Below, one piece after another: positions 13,857 to 16,304 of a DNA stretch of 16,304 bases. Made by a program: the position numbers and the translations under genes. The DNA is from an uncultured Oscillospiraceae bacterium. GTDB taxonomy: Bacteria > Bacillota > Clostridia > Oscillospirales > Oscillospiraceae. The first letter of the stretch is position 1, and each line of letters starts with the position of its first letter. The notes beneath the pieces are model-generated. The model searched no databases. It had not been told where the DNA came from and saw only the letters and a program-made list of their open reading frames with translations. The DNA lies in NCBI GenBank assembly GCA_934636045.1, contig CAKTZP010000034.1, positions 1 through 16,304 on the forward strand. The letters run 5' to 3'.

Positions 13857-13901
13857 TACCCCGCAGCATCCGCCGGTTTTCCGGCGCAATGCTGCGGGGT
13901 A
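13857..13901 (+). terminator. Intrinsic terminator after the DeoR gene
   Basis: A 13-bp outer stem (TACCCCGCAGCAT, 13857-13869, with ATGCTGCGGGGTA, 13889-13901) is capped by an inner 6-bp stem CGCCGG/CCGGCG with a TTTT loop. CTTTGTTTTT follows. It should separate deoR transcription from the dehydrogenase operon. The remaining 13902-13985 holds no gene that I can see. Confidence 0.9.
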
Positions 13902-13985
13902 CTTTGTTTTTCGTCGAAAATGCACAACTCATCTTGGAGTGGGTTGGTGATAATCACGAAATCTTGTGGCGGAAGCAGAAAAATA

Positions 13986-14014
13986 TTGACAGCGAACGGA
14001 TTTTGTGGGATGAT
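13986..14014 (+). promoter_or_regulatory. Sigma-A promoter for the dehydrogenase-pduL operon
   Basis: TTGACA (13986-13991), 17-bp spacer and GATGAT (14009-14014), a poor -10 helped by an extended TGG just upstream. The expected start near 14021 leaves the GAGCGA repeats at about +21 to +40, a roadblock position like that at deoR. Confidence 0.6.
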
Positions 14015-14040
14015 GGGAGCAAACGAAAGGTTAGCTGTAA

Positions 14041-14060
14041 TTTTGAGCGATTTTGAGCGA
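14041..14060 (+). promoter_or_regulatory. Operator site 3: perfect 10-bp tandem repeat before the dehydrogenase gene
   Basis: TTTTGAGCGA occurs twice without a gap (14041-14050, 14051-14060). It sits between the promoter and the ribosome binding site (GGAG, 14069-14072). Its core and 10-bp period match sites 1 and 2, making it the probable main operator of the metabolic operon. Confidence 0.7.
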
Positions 14061-14080
14061 ATAGAAACGGAGAATCAACT

Positions 14081-15277
14081 ATGGAACGAGACGGCATGAT
14101 CGAATTATACCAGCCGCGGCATACGCTGATCGGCCGGGACAGCATTTTGATGATTCCGCATTTTCTGCGCCGCCTGAGCGCCCAGAAGGTGCTGGTGGTT
14201 ACGGACAAGGGATTAATTAAGATCGGTACGGCGGGGAAGGTGACGGCCGTCCTCGACGATGCCGGGATCGACTATCTGATTTTTGACGGTGTCGAGCCGA
14301 ACCCCACCACGCGCATCGTCTATCAGGCACTGGAGTTTTATCAGAAGAGCGGCTGCGGCGCAATCATTGCCATCGGCGGCGGCTCGCCCATCGACGTGGC
14401 CAAGGCGGTCAGCATCCTCTCGGCCAACGGCGGCAAGATTGAGGACTACAACGGTGTCAACAAGTCGAAAAAGCACGGCGCGCCGGTCATCGCGGTCAAC
14501 ACCACGGCCGGCACCGGCTCGGAGTGCACGCGCGCCTATGTCGTGACCGACGAGGAGACCAAGTCCAAGATGCTGATGGTGGACACCAACTGCCTTGCCC
14601 ACCTTGCGCTGGACGACCCGATGCTGATGGTCGGCATGCCGGCCTCGCTGACGGCGGCGACGGGCATCGATGCCCTGACCCACGCGATCGAGTCTTACAT
14701 CTGCAATACCCACACGCCGTTTACCGACGCGCTGGCGCTGGAATCCATCCGGCTGGTGTCCGGTGCGCTGCGCTCGGCCGTGAACGACGGCTCGGACATG
14801 GTGGCCCGCACGGATATGTGCTGGGCGGAGTATATGGCGGGCCTGTCGTTCTCGAACGCCGGCCTTGGCCTTGTGCACGGCATCGCCCATCAGCTCGGCG
14901 GCTTCTATAATATCCCGCATGGCCTTGCCAATGCCATCATGCTGCCGCGCGTGCTGGAGTATAACCGCCCCTACTGCATGAAGCGGCTGGCCAGCGTTGC
15001 GCAGGCCATGGGCGAGAAGGTCGATAATTGCACCGTCGATCAGGCCTCCAGGAAGGCCATTGACGCCGTCCGCCGTCTGTGCGAGGACGTGCGCATCCCG
15101 CCCCTTTGCGAGACAAAGTTCCGCATGGAGGACATCGACACGCTGGCAAAGCATGCTCTGCAGGATACGGCAACCCAGACCAACATTGTCCGTCCCACGC
15201 TGGAGGACGTAAAGACCATTATCGCAAAGACCTATTACGAGGGTATCGTTCTGAAGAAGGTGAAGGAAAATGGATAA
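14081..15277 (+). CDS. Iron-containing alcohol dehydrogenase, FucO/lactaldehyde reductase-like
   Basis: A 398-residue group III (Fe-dependent) alcohol dehydrogenase. The NAD(P)-binding motif is IGGGSPIDVAKA (98-109). The iron ligands match those of E. coli FucO: D197 and H201 (TGIDALTHAIE), H266 (GLVHGIAHQLG) and H280 (NIPHG). Its closest resemblance, from what I recall, is FucO (GFSNVGLGLVHGMAHPLGAF), the NADH-dependent reductase of lactaldehyde to 1,2-propanediol; the propanol dehydrogenase PduQ or a general alcohol dehydrogenase are alternatives. GGAG (14069-14072) is 8 nt before the ATG. It overlaps pduL by 8 nt. Both follow a DeoR repressor and promoter with tandem operators, so this enzyme probably regenerates NAD+ by reducing an aldehyde in sugar-derived diol metabolism. 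Confidence 0.92.
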   Translation: MERDGMIELYQPRHTLIGRDSILMIPHFLRRLSAQKVLVVTDKGLIKIGTAGKVTAVLDDAGIDYLIFDGVEPNPTTRIVYQALEFYQKSGCGAIIAIGGGSPIDVAKAVSILSANGGKIEDYNGVNKSKKHGAPVIAVNTTAGTGSECTRAYVVTDEETKSKMLMVDTNCLAHLALDDPMLMVGMPASLTAATGIDALTHAIESYICNTHTPFTDALALESIRLVSGALRSAVNDGSDMVARTDMCWAEYMAGLSFSNAGLGLVHGIAHQLGGFYNIPHGLANAIMLPRVLEYNRPYCMKRLASVAQAMGEKVDNCTVDQASRKAIDAVRRLCEDVRIPPLCETKFRMEDIDTLAKHALQDTATQTNIVRPTLEDVKTIIAKTYYEGIVLKKVKENG

Positions 15278-15908
15278 GAGCGCGGTGCAGCGCAGCGTGC
15301 AGCTTGCGGTCTCCGAGAGCTTATTCCAAAAGACCGGACGCATCTTCGTCCCCGTGGCCTCCTCGGCGCGGCATGTGCACCTTTGCCGAGCGGATGTAGA
15401 ACGGCTGTTCGGCACGGGCTACCGGCTGCAGCGGCTGAAGGACTTATCTCAGCCCGGCCAGTTTGCCTGCAAGGAGCAGGTCACAGTCGTCGGCCCGCGC
15501 GGGCAGCTCGAGCGCGTGCGCGTGCTTGGGCCGGAGCGCAAGGCGACGCAGGTGGAGGTCTCCCTGACCGACACCTTCGGCCTCGGCATCAAGGCGCCCG
15601 TTCGCATGTCCGGCAAAACGCAGGGCACGCCCGGCTGCAAGCTGGTCGGCCCGGCGGGCAGCATCGAGCTTTCTGAGGGCGTGATCGTTGCAGCGCGGCA
15701 TCTGCACCTTTCGGCGGTGCAGGCGGCGCGCTTTGGCCTGAGAGACGGGCAGCCGGTGCGCCTGCGCGCAGAGGGCGAGCGGGCGACGGTGCTGGAAAAC
15801 GTCATCGTCCGCGCCGGAGACGGCCATGATATGGAGGTCCACATCGACACCGATGAGGCCAACGCCATTGCCATGGCGGGCAGCACGATGATGGAGATTT
15901 TGCCCTGA
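15270..15908 (+). CDS. pduL: PduL-type phosphate acyltransferase (phosphotransacylase)
   Basis: PduL exchanges the CoA of acetyl- or propionyl-CoA for phosphate, recycling CoA inside many microcompartments and yielding the acyl phosphate for ATP production. The 212 residues carry both PduL repeats: VPVASSARHVHLCRADVERLFG (H35, H37), SLTDTFGLGIKAPVRMSG (98-115), and GVIVAARHLHLSAVQAARFGL (H144, H146), then MEVHIDTDEAN. The two His-x-His pairs, E69 and the third His (EVH) are expected zinc ligands. The first about 20 residues (MDKSAVQRSVQLAVSESLFQ) lie before the catalytic domain, where microcompartment PduLs have an encapsulation helix. The gene overlaps the dehydrogenase gene by 8 nt and is followed by a repeat element and another operon gene. 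Confidence 0.94.
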   Translation: MDKSAVQRSVQLAVSESLFQKTGRIFVPVASSARHVHLCRADVERLFGTGYRLQRLKDLSQPGQFACKEQVTVVGPRGQLERVRVLGPERKATQVEVSLTDTFGLGIKAPVRMSGKTQGTPGCKLVGPAGSIELSEGVIVAARHLHLSAVQAARFGLRDGQPVRLRAEGERATVLENVIVRAGDGHDMEVHIDTDEANAIAMAGSTMMEILP

Positions 15909-15935
15909 GGTTCTCGGACCTATGACGAAGAGGAA

Positions 15936-16063
15936 CGGATTGCCACGTCGCTTCGCTCCGACCGGCAAGCGGAGAGCCCACATCCGTAAGGCGGCAGAGC
16001 CGCCAACGGCTGTGCCTTCGCAATGACATAGTGGGGGGAGTCCACAACGTATTCGCAATGACA
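15936..16063. repeat. Intergenic repeat element with nested hairpins between pduL and the next gene
   Basis: The stretch GGATTGCCACGTCGCTTCGCTCCG (15937-15960) and the later TTCGCAATGACA (16017-16028, repeated exactly at 16052-16063) are recognisable halves of a palindromic intergenic repeat seen in many bacterial genomes (TCATTGCGAGGAGCGAAGCGACGTGGCAATCC type). ATTGC (15939-15943) pairs with GCAAT (16020-16024), and inside it GGCGGC/GCCGCC (15990-15995, 15999-16004) forms a tight hairpin. Base composition and the lack of a coding frame mark it as an insertion into an otherwise tightly packed operon. No transposase is attached; mobility is not shown. The identity with the known repeat is from recall. 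Confidence 0.6.
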
Positions 16064-16076
16064 CGATGAGGTTCTT

Positions 16077-16304
16077 ATGGAACAGACGCTTTTACACAAG
16101 TTAATAGAGGCGATTGTATCCGAGGTCGTGCGGCGGGTGGCGGAGCTGGAGCGGCAAAAGCAGCATCCCGAGCAGGTGCTTGTGCTGCTGGCCGCGCCGG
16201 TGGCCTATCCTGCGGAGCTGAAGCGGCTGCTGCAAACGCAGTTTGGCGTGGGCTACACCGCCGTCAGCTTTCCGGACACGAGCGAGCTTGCCGATCCGGC
16301 GCTG
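16077..16304 (+). CDS. N-terminal part of a probable microcompartment-associated protein (3' end outside the window)
   Basis: An open frame of 76 codons with no stop before the window ends. The first about 24 residues, MEQTLLHKLIEAIVSEVVRR onward, form an amphipathic helix with hydrophobic residues in pairs (LL, LI, IV, VV). This is the usual look of an encapsulation peptide that docks enzymes to microcompartment shells (compare PduP or PduD N-termini). A polar stretch (LERQKQHPEQ) then leads to VLVLLAAPVAYPAELKRLLQ, a beta-alpha start resembling flavoprotein (Pfam Flavoprotein) folds that occur in microcompartment loci; this assignment is weak. GAGG (16068-16071) is 5 nt before the ATG. It follows pduL by 168 nt and is probably in the same operon. 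Confidence 0.6.
   Translation, partial: MEQTLLHKLIEAIVSEVVRRVAELERQKQHPEQVLVLLAAPVAYPAELKRLLQTQFGVGYTAVSFPDTSELADPAL

Noticed and set aside
13835..14099. Small open frames between the deoR stop and the dehydrogenase gene
   Set aside because: They cross the terminator hairpin, promoter and operator repeats; the reading frames carry no family signature.
15444..16064. Minus-strand frame reading MSLRIRCGLPPLCHCEGTA
   Set aside because: This is the translated intergenic repeat joined to the antisense of pduL, a common spurious call.

Overview
The window is high-GC, densely packed bacterial DNA. It carries spoIIE, an ECF sigma factor with a RsiW-type zinc anti-sigma factor, strong AGGAGG-type ribosome binding sites, and a FucO-like dehydrogenase followed by PduL. 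I infer a spore-forming, GC-rich member of the Clostridia, probably a gut Oscillospirales-like organism. This rests on gene content and sequence style, not on any database search.

Layout. Positions 1-3226 (+) hold the 3' end of dusB, an ECF sigma factor with no ordinary start codon, its membrane anti-sigma factor, and a secreted M23 (LytM) peptidase. The start of the M23 gene lies inside a perfect 18-bp inverted repeat. Positions 3303-5210 (-) are spoIIE, the sporulation phosphatase. Positions 5389-5994 (+) encode a CYTH-domain protein, ending at a strong bidirectional terminator. Positions 6067-11013 (-) form a housekeeping operon read as rlmA, prfA, sua5/tsaC, coaE and an M18 aminopeptidase. 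Two junctions there are 4-nt ATGA overlaps, and coaE runs in frame into the M18 gene without a stop. Positions 11087-11908 (+) encode a secreted polysaccharide deacetylase whose 3' end overlaps a convergent alanyl-tRNA editing gene (11749-12894, -) by 160 nt.

The right end (13053 onward, +) is a metabolic island: a DeoR-family repressor, an iron-dependent alcohol dehydrogenase of the lactaldehyde reductase type, a PduL-type phosphotransacylase, and a truncated gene whose N-terminus looks like a bacterial microcompartment encapsulation helix. TGAGCGA words repeated in tandem on a 10-bp period occur at three places: after the deoR promoter, at the deoR stop codon, and after the dehydrogenase promoter. 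I read them as operators of this repressor. The set suggests the first genes of a fucose/rhamnose or 1,2-propanediol microcompartment locus continuing past the right edge. A family-type intergenic repeat sits between pduL and the next gene.

No tRNA, rRNA, CRISPR array, insertion sequence or phage gene was seen. The most notable observations are the repeated operators and microcompartment context, the hairpin that swallows the M23 start codon, the in-frame CoaE-M18 fusion, and the ATC-start sigma factor.
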